NCBI RefSeq assembly: GCF_963583255.1
Contig: NC_084807.1
Coordinates: 5,746,872 to 5,810,871 of the forward strand
Direction: 5' to 3'
Origin: Pyrus communis
Taxonomy: Eukaryota > Streptophyta > Magnoliopsida > Rosales > Rosaceae
DNA: 64,000 bases
Shown piece by piece: positions 1 through 11,365 of the stretch (the first letter of the stretch is position 1; each line of letters starts with the position of its first letter). Both the position numbers and the translations under genes were made by a program. The notes under the pieces were generated by a model, which was not told where the DNA came from, did not search any database, and was given only the letters and a program-made list of their open reading frames with translations.

Positions 1-315
1 ATAAATCTCAAGTTTAATACCTACTTCCACCAAAATGTTGGTTACACATTAATTTTATGAGGAAATAAATAAACTACTAGAAGGGAAATTATTGGCAAGC
101 GTGAGTGGTTTTATCTATTTTACTATAACATGTTTTGTGAGGTTGAATTCTGTAACACTATTTTTTACCTGGAAACTATATATACGTATCACTTATCTTG
201 TTGTATAGCATGTCATCCCCATCCAAGTTTTCTCTTCGCATTTAGTATGGAATACCAAAACTTGCCTAACAAAGCCAATTCATTCATAAGCAAAACTAAT
301 TATTCGGCCGAACTT
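1..315. other. AT-rich sequence, no gene seen
   Basis: Nothing codes here. The short open frame at 130-330 has no splice signals or recognisable domain. The segment ends where the left arm of the large inverted repeat begins. Confidence 0.5.
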
Positions 316-1192
316 TACTTCGAATGTTAGTGAGATGAAACAACATGAATCATAAATTAAACACAATAGTTTGGGATGTAGTTGGACGTGCGTGGGTGCT
401 TGATGAATCAAGAAATTTCATGGATCTGGGATACCCAACAGTCAACACGCACACAATATAAGTTAGGAATGAAGACTGTCGTATCAGTTGGTTATACCAA
501 AAGATTTTTTGGCATCTGGAGGATTATTCTTTCATTGAAATTTCCAAAGATGAGAATGAGGTGTAAAAGTTGAACTAATCAAATTTCAACAAGTTTGGAA
601 AATCAACTATTTTTATATATAAGAGGATCCTGATTGATGTGTTACTTTGATTTGAAGTTATGGAGTGAGACATTTATTTAAAATTAGCAAAAAACAACTA
701 GAAAAAGGGTTGTCTAAATGGTGGGGTAGTCATTGACACATGACCTAAAATAGAGGAAAAATCATATGGTTTACTTTTTAAGTCTTTAAGGAACAAGAGT
801 GACAGGTTCCAAGTTGGAATAATGAATTTTTCACACAATTAGAACAAAGAAGGAAGTCTTACTTTGTAAGCGATAGAGATTCTAGCATATGACTTACGAC
901 ACCCCACACTTTTTCTACGTGAGTGGGCCTTGGTGATATAAAATTACAAGGGGGATTTGTGTGTGTGGCCGATCTAGAGGTCATACACTAGTTTAAGATT
1001 TCCTCAGTTATGTAACTCCATGAGTCCCATAAATTCATATTGGTTTGAACCAGTTCAATGACACTTCAACATCTGACAATGTTGTAAGAGGTTTGGGGCG
1101 ACAGCCAAATATCACCATAGTCTGAGATAACTTAATTAAACACAAATGAAAGAAAATTTTCATATTTAAACAAATACAACAATTTCACACAA
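316..1192 (+). repeat. Left arm of a long inverted repeat
   Basis: This ~0.88-kb arm reappears in reverse complement between about 2485 and 3951, and again at about 5235-6190. The outer end reads TACTTCGAATGTTAGT here, and its complement ends the right arm at 3951. Shared landmarks are the block around 'gggatgtagttggacg' (about 375) and the block around 'aatttatgggacgcatggag' of the right arm. Long near-terminal inverted arms around an AT-rich centre suggest a fold-back or Mutator-like element without a transposase. No transposase is visible. The arm pairing is seen directly; the element class is inference. Confidence 0.75.
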
Positions 1193-1948
1193 AGTCACTC
1201 CTACCAGCTGCACAAACACCCGGAACAAAGGAAATAGACAATACTGCGTATCATGCTAAATCCTTTATTGTATACAAGACAAGTAGGGCATTCGTCGATA
1301 TGATTCCCAGTAGCAAATAAGCAAACCAAAACCATAGCAATAAATCAATAAGAACCGCGCTGTGCGTTGCAAGAACGGATCTACAAGAAGCAATTTGGTT
1401 GAGATCCTATTTGAGTTTTTCACACGTTTACCTATAAAAGCTTCAATCATAAATATGGAAATTAATGATCAGTGAAAAAAGGCAGCACATACATGATATG
1501 AGCAAAAAATGACGGACAAGGATTGTCTACCCTCCACTTCCGATGCTTTTTCCGTGCACTCTTGTTTTGTGTGATCCCTGTTAAGTCACATCAATATTTT
1601 ATATTGTTTTTTTTTATAAAGATAATAAGACAAAAAATGAATAGTAATAAAAAATATTGACGTGGTTTAACCGTGACCACACAAACAGGAGGACATGGGG
1701 AGGACACTGGAAGTGGAAGGCAGACAATCCTTGTCCAAAAATGACGCACATTCAGACAGACTAAATGGAATTCAAATTTATCCATCAGTGTCTAAAAGAA
1801 CATGTCATGAAGAACACCAATAATCTAAGCAAAGCGATTCAAACAAAAATTATGTACAGTATCATTATTCATGATTACTAAACAAAGGAAATGTTTTTCA
1901 ATATCAGTCCTCACTCTGCAAAAGAGTACGAGACGGTATATAGAGTTA
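1193..1948. other. Spacer inside the inverted repeat, carrying one MITE
   Basis: No gene is seen. The spacer is AT-rich and was invaded by the MITE at 1514-1736. The minus-strand open frames at 1265-1450 and 1591-1785 have no recognisable content, and the second lies mostly in the MITE. Confidence 0.5.
1514..1736. mobile_element. Mutator-like MITE, 223 bp, 9-bp target duplication
   Basis: The element begins GGACAAGGATTGTCTACC and ends in the inverted complement. The terminal inverted repeats extend about 90 bp with mismatches, so nearly the whole element can fold. It is flanked on both sides by the same 9 bases, AAAAATGAC (1505-1513 and 1737-1745). A 9-bp target duplication is the hallmark of Mutator-superfamily elements. 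It has no coding capacity and would need a transposase supplied in trans. Confidence 0.87.
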
Positions 1949-2261
1949 AATGTAACCCGATTGTGGTTGCGGGTTACGTTCTTACAAATATAGTTTGGTT
2001 GTAGAATTCATACCACATGTAGAAATATGATTCCTTAAATTAATCAGTTGTTTACAACATATAGGGTTAAAAGTAACCTGCTTTTCACTTACTGTTTTTT
2101 GTTTGCTTGTCTCGTATTTTATTTTACTTTTTTACTAGTGTGACAAAATGTATGTCAAAATAACGAGAAATCAAACTATTCTATTTCTGTAAAAATACCC
2201 AAATATCAATGAAACAACCGAAGACTCATATATAACTAAAACATTGCTTTTATACTACAAG

Positions 2262-3160
2262 GTATTTGTGTCGATTGAAATGACTTTTTGGCTACATATG
2301 ATTTTTTTTTTTTTTTTTTTTTTTTTATAAAAACTGATATTTTTTTTTAATTTACAGGTAGATTTTTTGCTATTTTGATAAATACTTGCGTACACAAATC
2401 GACCTGTAATTTTATAAATATCAGTTTTTTAAAAAATAAAATATCATATGTAGCCAAAAAGTCGTTTCAATCGACACAAATTCCTTTTGTGTGAAATGGT
2501 TGTATTTGTTTAAATACGAAAATTTTCTTTCATCTGTGTTTAAGTTATTTCAGACTATGGTGATATTTGGCTATCCCCCCAAACCTCTTACAACATTAGT
2601 CAGACGTTGAAGTGTCATTGAATTGTTTCAAACCAATATGAATTTATGGGACGCATGGAGTTACGTAACAGATGAAATCTTAATCTGGTGTATGACCTCT
2701 AGAACTGATATTTTAAACCAATATGATTTTTTTTTTTTTTTTTTATAAAAACTGATATTTTTTTTAATTTACAGGTAGATTTTTTGCTATTTTGATAAAT
2801 ACTTGCGTACACAAATCGACCCGTAATTTTATAAATATCAGTTTTTATAAAAATAAAATATCATATGTAGCCAAAAAGTCGTTTCAATCGACACAAATTC
2901 CTTTTGTGTGAAATGGTTGTATTTGTTTAAATATGAAAATTTTCTTTCATATCTTAAACCAATATGATTTTTTTTTATTTATAAAAACTAATATTTTTTT
3001 TTAATTTACAGGTAGATTTTTTGCTATTTTGATAAATACTTGCGTACACAAATCGACCCGTAATTTTATAAATATCAGTTTTTATAAAAATAAAATATCA
3101 TATGTAGCCAAAAAGTCGTTTCAATCGACACAAATTCCTTTTGTGTGAAATGGTTGTATT
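2262..3160. repeat. Three tandem fold-back units with poly-T loops
   Basis: Each unit of about 200-240 bp contains an inverted pair. 'cgattgaaatgactttttgg' (about 2273) pairs with 'ccaaaaagtcgtttcaatcg' (about 2454), with a second inner pair around 'caggtagattttttgc' and 'aaatcgacctgtaa'. Units lie at about 2262-2485, 2705-2905 and 2950-3155. The first starts with a long T run (2308-2328). A single unit survives at 5005-5235 in the second direct copy. Units two and three repeat the junction 'ttaaaccaatatgatttttt', showing local tandem amplification. Confidence 0.8.
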
Positions 3161-3951
3161 TGTTTAAATATGAAAATTTTCTTTCATCTGTGTTTAAGTT
3201 ATTTCAGACTATGGTGATATTTGGCTATCCCCCCAAACCTCTTACAACATTAGTCAGACGTTGAAGTGTCATTGAATTGTTTCAAACCAATATGAATTTA
3301 TGGGACGCATGGAGTTACGTAACAGAGGAAATCTTAATCTGGTGTATGACCTCTAAATCTTAACCAAGGCCCACTCTAGTAGAAAAAAAGTGTGAGGTGT
3401 CGTAAGTCATACGCAAGAATCTCTATCGCTTACAAAGTAAGACTTCTCTCTTTGTCCTAATTGTGTGAAAATTGCATTATTCCAATTTAAAACTTTCCAC
3501 TCTTGTTCCTTAAAGACTTAAAAAGTAAATTGTATGATTTTTCCTCTATTTAAGGTCATGTGTCAATGAGTACCCCCAACATTTAGACAAACCTTTTTCT
3601 AATTGTTACATTTTTTTGCTAATTTTAAATGAATGTCTTACTCCATAACTTCAAAACGTTCTTCAAATCAACGTAACACATCAATCAGGATCCCCACAAA
3701 TATAAATAGTTGATTTTTCAAACTTGTTGAAATTTGATTAGTTCAACTTTCTCATCTTTGGAAATTTCTATGGAAGAATAATCCTCCGGATGCCAAAAAA
3801 TCAACTTATATTGTATGCGTGTTGACCATTGGGTATCCCAGATCCAAGAAGTTTCTTGATTCACCAAGCACCCATGCACGTCCAACTACATCCCAAACTA
3901 TTGTGTTTTGATTATGATTCATATTGTTTCATCTGACTAACATTCGAAGTA
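2485..3951 (-). repeat. Right arm of the long inverted repeat, split by fold-back units
   Basis: Reverse complement of 316-1192. The inner part appears at 2485-2701, is interrupted by the amplified fold-back units, then restarts at about 3150 and runs to 3951. The 2485-2701 stretch is therefore duplicated as 3150-3355. The order of events appears to be arm formation first, then internal amplification that copied part of the arm. Confidence 0.72.
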
Positions 3952-4483
3952 TTATATGAGCTCATACATAACAGTTTTATCTCATATACAGACATATACT
4001 AGAGAAAACTCATTATAGCATGGCTCATACATAAAAGTAACCGTAAATAATATTACATGCATACATCTCTATTTAAAAAAACAAATGCATTGTACTTTAG
4101 CGTTTGCAGTTAAAATTTCGTGATAGATGCAACAACAAAGTATTCTACCACATCAAGTGAAAAGGACATGTGGTGCAATTTGTTAGTATTCAAGCAGAAT
4201 CTTGAGGCCATCATATAGGCCACATAGGTTTATGCAAAGGGCTGATTCCCAAGGATACTCTACACCTTGTAAGAAAACAAATGATCTAGTTAAACAAATT
4301 ATTAAAACAAAAGGATCAGCCACAAAAATCTGCAATTGGAATGAATTGAGAATTTTTTTGAACAATCGAATATAAAATTTCTCATTTGCAAATATAATAA
4401 AAACAAAGCTTGACTGCTTAAGAAAATGTTAGAGCCGCAATGAATTAAACAATTGACCTCAAATACAATCAAACCCTCCATGA

Positions 4484-4699
4484 AGCAACCAATTTGAAGT
4501 TATCGAAAGCGCTTGTTGAAAGAGCTGCAATCTATCTTTCTTTTTACTATTTTTTTTTTGGTGATTGAACCCATTCATAAATAAGCAACTAGATGCAGAG
4601 AAAAATGTAGCTTTCCCTAATGGACGCCATTTACCTCAATAGTGACATTTTAAGATCAGATTACAGGAAACCTCGATGATAAGTATAGACCTTCTCACT
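4484..4699. other. 215-bp spacer between the direct copies
   Basis: Present only once in the window. No feature is recognised beyond a short T tract. Confidence 0.4.
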
Positions 4700-6712
4700 A
4701 GTAACCCGATTGTGGTTGCGGGTTACGTTCTTACAAATATAGTTTGGTTGTAGAATTCATACTGCATGTAGAAATATGACTCCTTAAATTAATAAGTTGT
4801 TTACAACATATAGGATTAAAAGTAACCTGCTATTCCCTTGCTGTTTTTTGTTTGCTTGTCTCGTATTTTATTTTACTTTTTTACTAGTGTGACAAAATGT
4901 ATGTCAAAACAACGAGAAATCAAACTATTCTATTTGTGTAAAAATACCCAAATATTAATGAAACAACCGAAGACTCATATATAACCAAAACATTGCTTTT
5001 ATACTAAAAGGCATTTGTGTCGATTAAAATGACTTTTTGGCTACATATGATTTATTTATTTATTTTTATTTATAAAAACTGATATTTTTTAAACTTATGG
5101 GTAGATTTTTTGCTATATTTGATAAATACTTGCTTACAAAAATCGACCTGTAATTTTAAAAAATATCAGTTTTTATAAAAATGAAATATCATTTGTAGCC
5201 AAAAAGTCGTTTCAATCGACACAAATTCCTTTTGTGTGAAATGGTTGTATTTGTTTAAATATGAAAATTTTCTTTCCTCTGTGTTTAAGTTATCTCATAC
5301 TATGGTGATATTAGGTTGTCCCCCCAAACCTCTTACAACATTAGTTAGACGTTGAAGTGTCATTGAATTGGTTCAAATCAATATGAATTTATGGGACGCA
5401 TGGAATTACGTAATGGAGGAAATCTTAATCTGGTGTATGACCTCTAGATCGGCCACTTAGACGTTGAAGTGTCATTGAATTGGTTCAAATCAATATGAAT
5501 TTATGGGACGCATGGAATTACGTAACGGAGGAAATCTTAATCTGGTGTATGACCTCTAGATCGGCCACTTACACAAATCCCCCTTGTAATTTTGTATCGC
5601 CAAGGCCCACACTCTAGTAGAAAAAAGTGTGGGGTGTCGTAAGTCATACGCAAGAATTTCTTATCGTTTACAAAGTAAGACTTCTACCTTTGTCCTAATT
5701 GTGTGAAAATTGCATTATTCCAACTTAGAACTTGCCACTCTTGTTCCTTAAAGACTTAAAAAGTAAACTGTATGATTTTTCCTCTGTTTAAGGTCATGTG
5801 TCAATGAGTACCCCACCATTTGGACAACCCTTTTGTTACATTTTTTTTGCTAATTTTAAATGAATGTCTCCTTCGATAACTTCAAGACCGTTCTTCAAAT
5901 CAACGTAACACATCAATCAGGATCCTCATATATATAAATAATTGATTTTTCAAACTTGTTGAAATTTGATTAGTTCAACTTTCTTATCTTTGGAAATTTC
6001 TATGGACGAATAATCCTCCGGATGCCAAAAAATCAACTTATATTGTATGCGTGTTGACCATTGGGTATCCCAGATCCATAAAGTTTCTTGATTCACCAAA
6101 CACCCACGCACGTCTAACTATCCCAAACTATTGGGTTTAGATTATGATTCATATTGTTTCATATGACTAACATTCGCAGTATTATATGAGCTCATACATA
6201 ACAATTTTATCTCATATATGGACATGTACCAGAGAAAACTCATTATAGCATGGCTCATACATAAAAGTAACCGTAAATAATATTACATGCATACATCTCT
6301 ATTTTAAAAAAAAAAATGCATTCTACTCTAGCGTTTGTGGTTAAAATTTCGTGATAGATGCAACAATATCATAGTCTACCACATCAAGTGAAAGGGACAT
6401 GTGGTGCAATTTGTACTATTCAAGCAGAATCGCTAGGCCATCATACAGGCCACATAGGTTTATGCAACGGGCTGATTCCCAAGGATACTCTACACTTTGT
6501 AAGAAAACAAATGATCTAGTTAAACAAATTATTAAAACAAAAGGATCAGCCACAAAAATCTGCAATTGGAATGAATTGAGAATTTTTTTGAACAATCGAA
6601 TATAAAATTTCTCATTTGCAAATATAATAAAAACAAAGCTTGACTGCTTAAGAAAATGTTAGAGCCGCAATGAATTAAACAATTGACCTCAAATACAATC
6701 AAACCCTCCATA
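4700..6712 (+). repeat. Direct repeat, copy 2 (~2.0 kb)
   Basis: Matches 1949-4483 from GTAACCCGATTGTGGTTGCG to 'caaaccctccat'. It has one fold-back unit instead of three, and an extra local duplication: about 110 bp at 5457-5570 repeats the stretch just upstream ('agacgttgaagtgtcattga' at both). The + open frame at 6399-6605 is antisense to that of copy 1 and carries no known domain. Confidence 0.85.
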
Positions 6713-6964
6713 AATTAAATAGTGTTTAGAAAATGGCTTATTAATTTATTAATGTATTCTTTATTGTCTTAGATATTGTACATTGTATTCAATTTTTCGT
6801 TTTGCAAACATTTGTTTAAGTGTGAAAATTTTATGTACTTATTTTGAAATGTGTTATTCAAACAAATTTATTTATTTATTTATTTTTAAATTCTCACACA
6901 TCTTTTGATAATTTCTATCTTTTTATCTTCTCTAATTCAATCAATTCGACGATCGTAAATTAAG

Positions 6965-7550
6965 AGGGTATGTATGAAGTAAAAAGGAAAGTGTGGATAA
7001 CACATTCCACTTATTTTTTGCTAAAACTAGATTGTACATTGTTCAACATAGTACATTAATTATTCTATTTTATAAACATTTAACCAATCAAAAGCTCTAT
7101 TTAAAATAAACAAAGACTATAGTAACATGAAATTTATTAATTTATATATTACCTAAGATTTTTATGACTGCCTAAAATTATTATTTTACCGAGATTATTA
7201 ATTTGTCGAAGTTCTATTGTAGTTGGTTTATGGATGTTAGGTTATCAAACTTAACATTAACGTGAATGGAAACTGAATGTAGGTGGCATGTATTGTCGAA
7301 ATGTTTTATGTATGGGTAGTTAATGCAGGATAAATGCATAAAGGGTGAAGTGTCAATTTGACTTTTAAGTAAATCGATGTTTTTACACTAGAAGGAGGGG
7401 TAGTTCAACTAAGTCACACAATATGCAGCTTAATTTGATATTGAATTCGTCATCCACGAGATTCGAACCTAAGACCTTTCATTTCCAAGTAAAGAAGAAT
7501 ACTATCAGACTGTTCTACCGAGTGATTGTCAATTTTAATGTTTTAAAAAT
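6965..7550 (+). repeat. Dispersed direct repeat, copy a
   Basis: Aligns to about 8622-9050. Both begin near 'tgtatgaagtaaaaa', share 'gctaaaactaNattgtacat' and the 'aaacaaagactatagtaaca' block, and finish with 'gtcaattttaatgtt'. Copy a has an extra ~110 bp (about 7390-7520) that is absent from copy b. No coding sequence. Confidence 0.7.
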
Positions 7551-7776
7551 TGTTAAGCGGTTGTCGGACAGTGAGAAGAGACCTAACGCCTAGCGCCTAG
7601 AGGCCTTGGCAAGGCCTATGTGGTTTTTTTAATATTAATTAAGTACATGTGTAAATGTTAGAGCATTTTACATTGGTTTATAATATTTTATGAGTCAATA
7701 CCATTGTTCGGCCTTGTTTTCACATTTTTAGAAGGGATGTGGTATCCATACATCCCATTTTACTTCTCACGCACCT
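7551..7776. other. AT-rich spacer with one end of a MITE-like sequence
   Basis: No gene. About 7738-7776 resembles the terminal part of the MITE found at 40294-40441 ('atacatcccattttacttct'). The matching opposite end lies at about 7860-7885 and again at 8065-8090, 'tgtggatagcacacatc'. Confidence 0.4.
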
Positions 7777-8188
7777 TTTTAATTTTCAGCTGTCGGATCG
7801 GATGAATTGAAGAATATCAACAAACATAAATTATCAAGAGATGTATAAAAAGTAAAATGAAATTTGTGGATAGCACACATCTTTAAAAAAGTTGGCTGTG
7901 GTTTTGTTTTCCCTGTCTACCATCATGTGCTCGACCGCTGGAGGTTTATGTTGTATGATTACGTAAGTGTATTCGAAGTATATTTTAATTTTCAGCTGTC
8001 GGATCGAATGAATTGAAGAATATCAACAAACATAAATTATCAAGAGATGTATAAAAAGTAAAATGAAATGTGTGGATAGCACACATCTTTAAAAAAGTTG
8101 GCTGTGGTTTTGTTTTCCCTGTCTACCATCATGTGCTCGACCGCTGGAGGTTTATGTTGTATGATTACGTAAGTGTATTCGAAGTATG
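7777..8188 (+). repeat. Tandem duplication, unit 206 bp x2
   Basis: 7777-7982 and 7983-8188 are almost identical, from 'ttttaattttcagctgtcgg' to 'gtgtattcgaagtat'. Only a few substitutions separate them ('ggatcggatg' against 'ggatcgaatg'), so the duplication is recent. Confidence 0.88.
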
Positions 8189-8274
8189 TTAGACTGCCTC
8201 ACTCGAAAGTTTGAAACCAATGGCTGGCTATATGCATCAATTATGCAAAAATATTTACTCGAAGTGTTTACAAA

Positions 8275-8419
8275 ATAGTTCATAACTAGTTACGTAAGTT
8301 CATAACTAGCTTCGTTACGATCCTTGAATAAATAATAAATGAAGTAATTGATTTTATAAATATAAAATTTTGAGATTACTGTCAAAGAGATGTTTTCAAG
8401 TGGCACTCCAGGAATAGAC

Positions 8420-8453
<34 letters not shown>

Positions 8454-8600
8454 TAAAAAACGAAGGATTTAACCTTCTTGATTTTAGTGAATAAACCTCA
8501 TTTTTGTTGAGAGTGGAGAGTGACCTTGCAAGTTGGTCGAGTTGGGATGATGAAATTTTGGGATGCTTTCTAATTTGTTCGTTGGTTGAGTTCAATCGTT
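8275..8600 (+). repeat. Repeat copy intact; its second copy is split by the 9142-10495 insertion
   Basis: This block has 'gttacgatccttgaataaat', then 'aaattttgagattac', then a run of about 29 A (8426-8454), then 'ggatttaaccttcttgattt'. The same sequence appears at 9105-9141 and resumes at 10496-10680. Because this copy is continuous, it serves as the empty site that proves the insertion. The A run makes a phenylalanine-rich open frame on the minus strand, which is not a gene. Confidence 0.8.
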
Positions 8601-8621
8601 CAAACGGCTGCAAACTAAGAA

Positions 8622-9050
8622 GGTGTGTATGAAGTAAAAAAAAAATTTGTGGATAGCACACTCCACTTATTTTTGCTAAAACTATATTGTACATTGTTCA
8701 ATCAAGTACATTATTCTATTTTATAAACATTTAAAAATCAAAAGCTCTATTTAGATAAACAAAGACTATAGTAACATGAAATTATTAATTTATATATTAT
8801 GTGAGATTTATATCACACTATCTAAAAATAATATTTAACCGAGATTATTAATTTGTCAAAGTTCTACTGTAGTTGGGTTATGGATGTTACGTTATCACGC
8901 TTGACATTAACGTGAATGGAAACTGAATGTAGATGGCATATATTGTAGAAATGCTTTATGTATGGGTAGTTAATGTAATTCTTTTAGTTTGGATGATAAA
9001 TGTATAAAAGGTGAATTGTCAATTTTAATGTTCTAAAAATCGCTAAGCGG
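8622..9050 (+). repeat. Dispersed direct repeat, copy b
   Basis: Second copy of 6965-7550; see that entry for landmarks. It lacks the ~110-bp segment carried by copy a. Confidence 0.7.
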
Positions 9051-9141
9051 TTGATGGGCAATTCTGCAAAAATATTTACTCGAAGTGTTTACAAGATAGT
9101 TCATAACTAGCTTTGTTACGATACTTGAATAAATAATAAAT

Positions 9142-9664
9142 GGTTTTTATCACAAATAGTCCATGAAATTGACCTTCATCATCAAGATAGTCCTTGAAAT
9201 TGAAAATTAATAAATGTAGTCCCTGAAAATAGGTGTTGCAAATCAATCTGGTCTTTCCGTCACAATTCTGTTAAAAATTCTATTAAGTGCTGATGTGGCA
9301 CATAAATGGGTCTCATAAGTCATTTTTTTCTCACAAATGGTCATTGAAATTGACTCATGACATCAAAATGGTTCCTGAAATTGACCCAGACATCAAAGTA
9401 GTCCATAAAATTGAAAAGCGATCAATGTAATCCTACAAGTAAGTATCTCAAATCAATGTAGTCATTCTATCACAATTCTACAAAAAATTCTATTATGTGA
9501 TGATATGACACATAAATGGATCACACAAGTCTAATTAAATTTTAAAAAAAAACGACAAAAAGGTTTAATAATTTAATAGTTAATAAAAAGTTATCAACCC
9601 AAAAACTCAATCTTGCAATCACCTCTGATCTTAGTCCATATTCTTCTACCTCCATCGCTATCTA

Positions 9665-9731
<67 letters not shown>

Positions 9732-10495
9732 AAATAAAATAAAAAAAATCTCAATACACCCACCTTTACACACTTCAACAACCTTCACCGAATTGAACCT
9801 GGATCGAGATCACTTTTGGTGACGGCTTGGCTGATTGGCCACGATTTCTGAGACATCACCGTTAACATTTAGACAATCAACATCCTCACAACCTTAATCT
9901 TAGAGAGCCTGTTTGACGCTTCCTTGGTGGTCTAGTGACTCGAAGAATGGCGACGTTTGCCTTGAGATAATGAGGTTATAACCAAGATATGTCTATTATT
10001 TTTTGAAAACTATTTCCAAACCCCGTCTTAGGCTTTGGTTAAGCCTTGTACCTTTGAGAATTTATGGAAGAGATTTCTCTTCCGAGTAGGTCCTATTATA
10101 AGAAAAAAAAATTCCATTGTGCAAAAATTTAATTGATAATTTTTTTAAATTATCAAACCCACATCAGCACATAACAAATTTTTTTTTACGTAATTGTGAC
10201 AGAAGAATCATATTGATTTGCAACAACTATTTTCAAGGACTATATTCAGCGATTTTATGGACCATCTTAATGGCGTGGGTCAATTTCAGGGACCATTTGT
10301 GATAAAAGCCCGTAAATCTTGTGGACCCATTTATGTGTCACATCAGCACTTAATAGATTTTTTAACAGAATTGTGATGGAATGATCACATTGATTTGCGA
10401 CACCTATTTTCTGGGACTACATTTATTAATTTTCAATTTCATGGACCATCTTGATGGTGAGAGTCAATTTCAGGAACCATTTGTAATAAAAATCC
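9142..10495. mobile_element. Non-autonomous Mutator-like element, 1354 bp, 10-bp target duplication
   Basis: Ends are GGTTTTTATCACAAATAGTC and, inverted, GGATTTTTATTACAAATGGT. They are flanked by AATAATAAAT at 9132-9141 and 10496-10505. The uninterrupted copy at about 8325-8345 carries the site once. The terminal inverted repeats run about 180 bp. A second, inner inverted pair of the same family starts at about 9322 and ends at about 10307, so the element looks like one element inside another. No transposase frame is present. The 9-10-bp duplication fits the Mutator superfamily. The centre holds a CT/TA microsatellite and unrecognised unique sequence. Confidence 0.85.
9665..9735. repeat. (CT)n then (TA)n microsatellite
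   Basis: A run of CT dinucleotides with one interruption is followed by about 15 TA units, inside the Mutator-like element. Confidence 0.95.
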
Positions 10496-10689
10496 AATAA
10501 TAAATGAAGTAATCAAATTTATAAATATAAAATTTTGAGATTACGATGTTTTCAAATGGCACTCTAGGAACAAACAAACAAAAAAAAACAAAGGATTTAA
10601 CCTTGTTGATTTTAGTGAATAGACCTCCTTTTTTTGTTGAGAGTAACCTTACAAGTTGGTTGAGTTGGAATGATGAATTTTTAATGAAT

Positions 10690-11365
10690 TTCTAGAAAGA
10701 AACAAAAAAAAAGAAAAAAAAAAAAGAGAAGCAATAATTCACATTGATATCATGAGTTAAATTACAAATTAGCTATTGGTTTAGTGATAAGGCAAATAAT
10801 AGAGCCACTTACCTAAGAGCATCTTTAAACAACTAGGCAAATGCCTAAGCATTTAAATTTGATGAGTCAAATAAGCAAACTTGGCTCAAAGAGAACTTTG
10901 ATGAGTTACATAAACTCATTTCATGTAAGTTTTTCTCTGATTGAACCCCATGAGGAAATTTGTCGTTTCATCTAGTTATATCTTGTTGTGTCTATCGCAT
11001 TATTGGACTCCATGAGGAAATTTGTCATTTCATCTAGTTATATCTTTAAAACATTAGTCGCCCAAAGAGTATTATAACATTAATAACGTAATAAGTGTTG
11101 TAGAAATAAAAGAATATGTTTCAGATTATTGGTGCTAAAATCATACAGAGTCAAACTATATCCTCACATGATTTGACCCAATGTTTATTTTGCACAATGC
11201 CAAGAGAAATGATGATTACATGAGTGCTATAGTTAGAGGCTGTCAACATATCGCATTTGTATAATGATTTTGCATGAGATTTGACTTTTTAACCAAACTA
11301 TTGAACACCGAATGAAATGTTGATCGGTAAAATACTTTTTATGCCTAAAGAACTGAGGACTTTGT
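10690..11365. other. AT-rich intergenic, no gene
   Basis: Contains a short ~30-bp local duplication around 'ccatgaggaaatttgtc' (10950 and 11010). No domain or splice structure is recognised. Confidence 0.45.

Larger units (their letters stand above)
1949..4483 (+). repeat. Direct repeat, copy 1 (~2.5 kb)
   Basis: This block starts near GTAACCCGATTGTGGTTGCG and ends at 'caaaccctccat'. It recurs at 4700-6712 with a few percent of changes. Copy 1 is longer because its fold-back core (2262-3155) was amplified to three units; copy 2 has one. The right arm of the inverted repeat lies within it. Both copies end with the same ~550-bp tail (3952-4483 here), whose open frame at 4183-4365 (-) has no recognised domain. 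Confidence 0.85.

Noticed and set aside
8290..8694. 134-codon minus-strand frame with a long phenylalanine run
   Set aside because: It comes from a 29-A homopolymer in a repeat; no domain and no splice signals.
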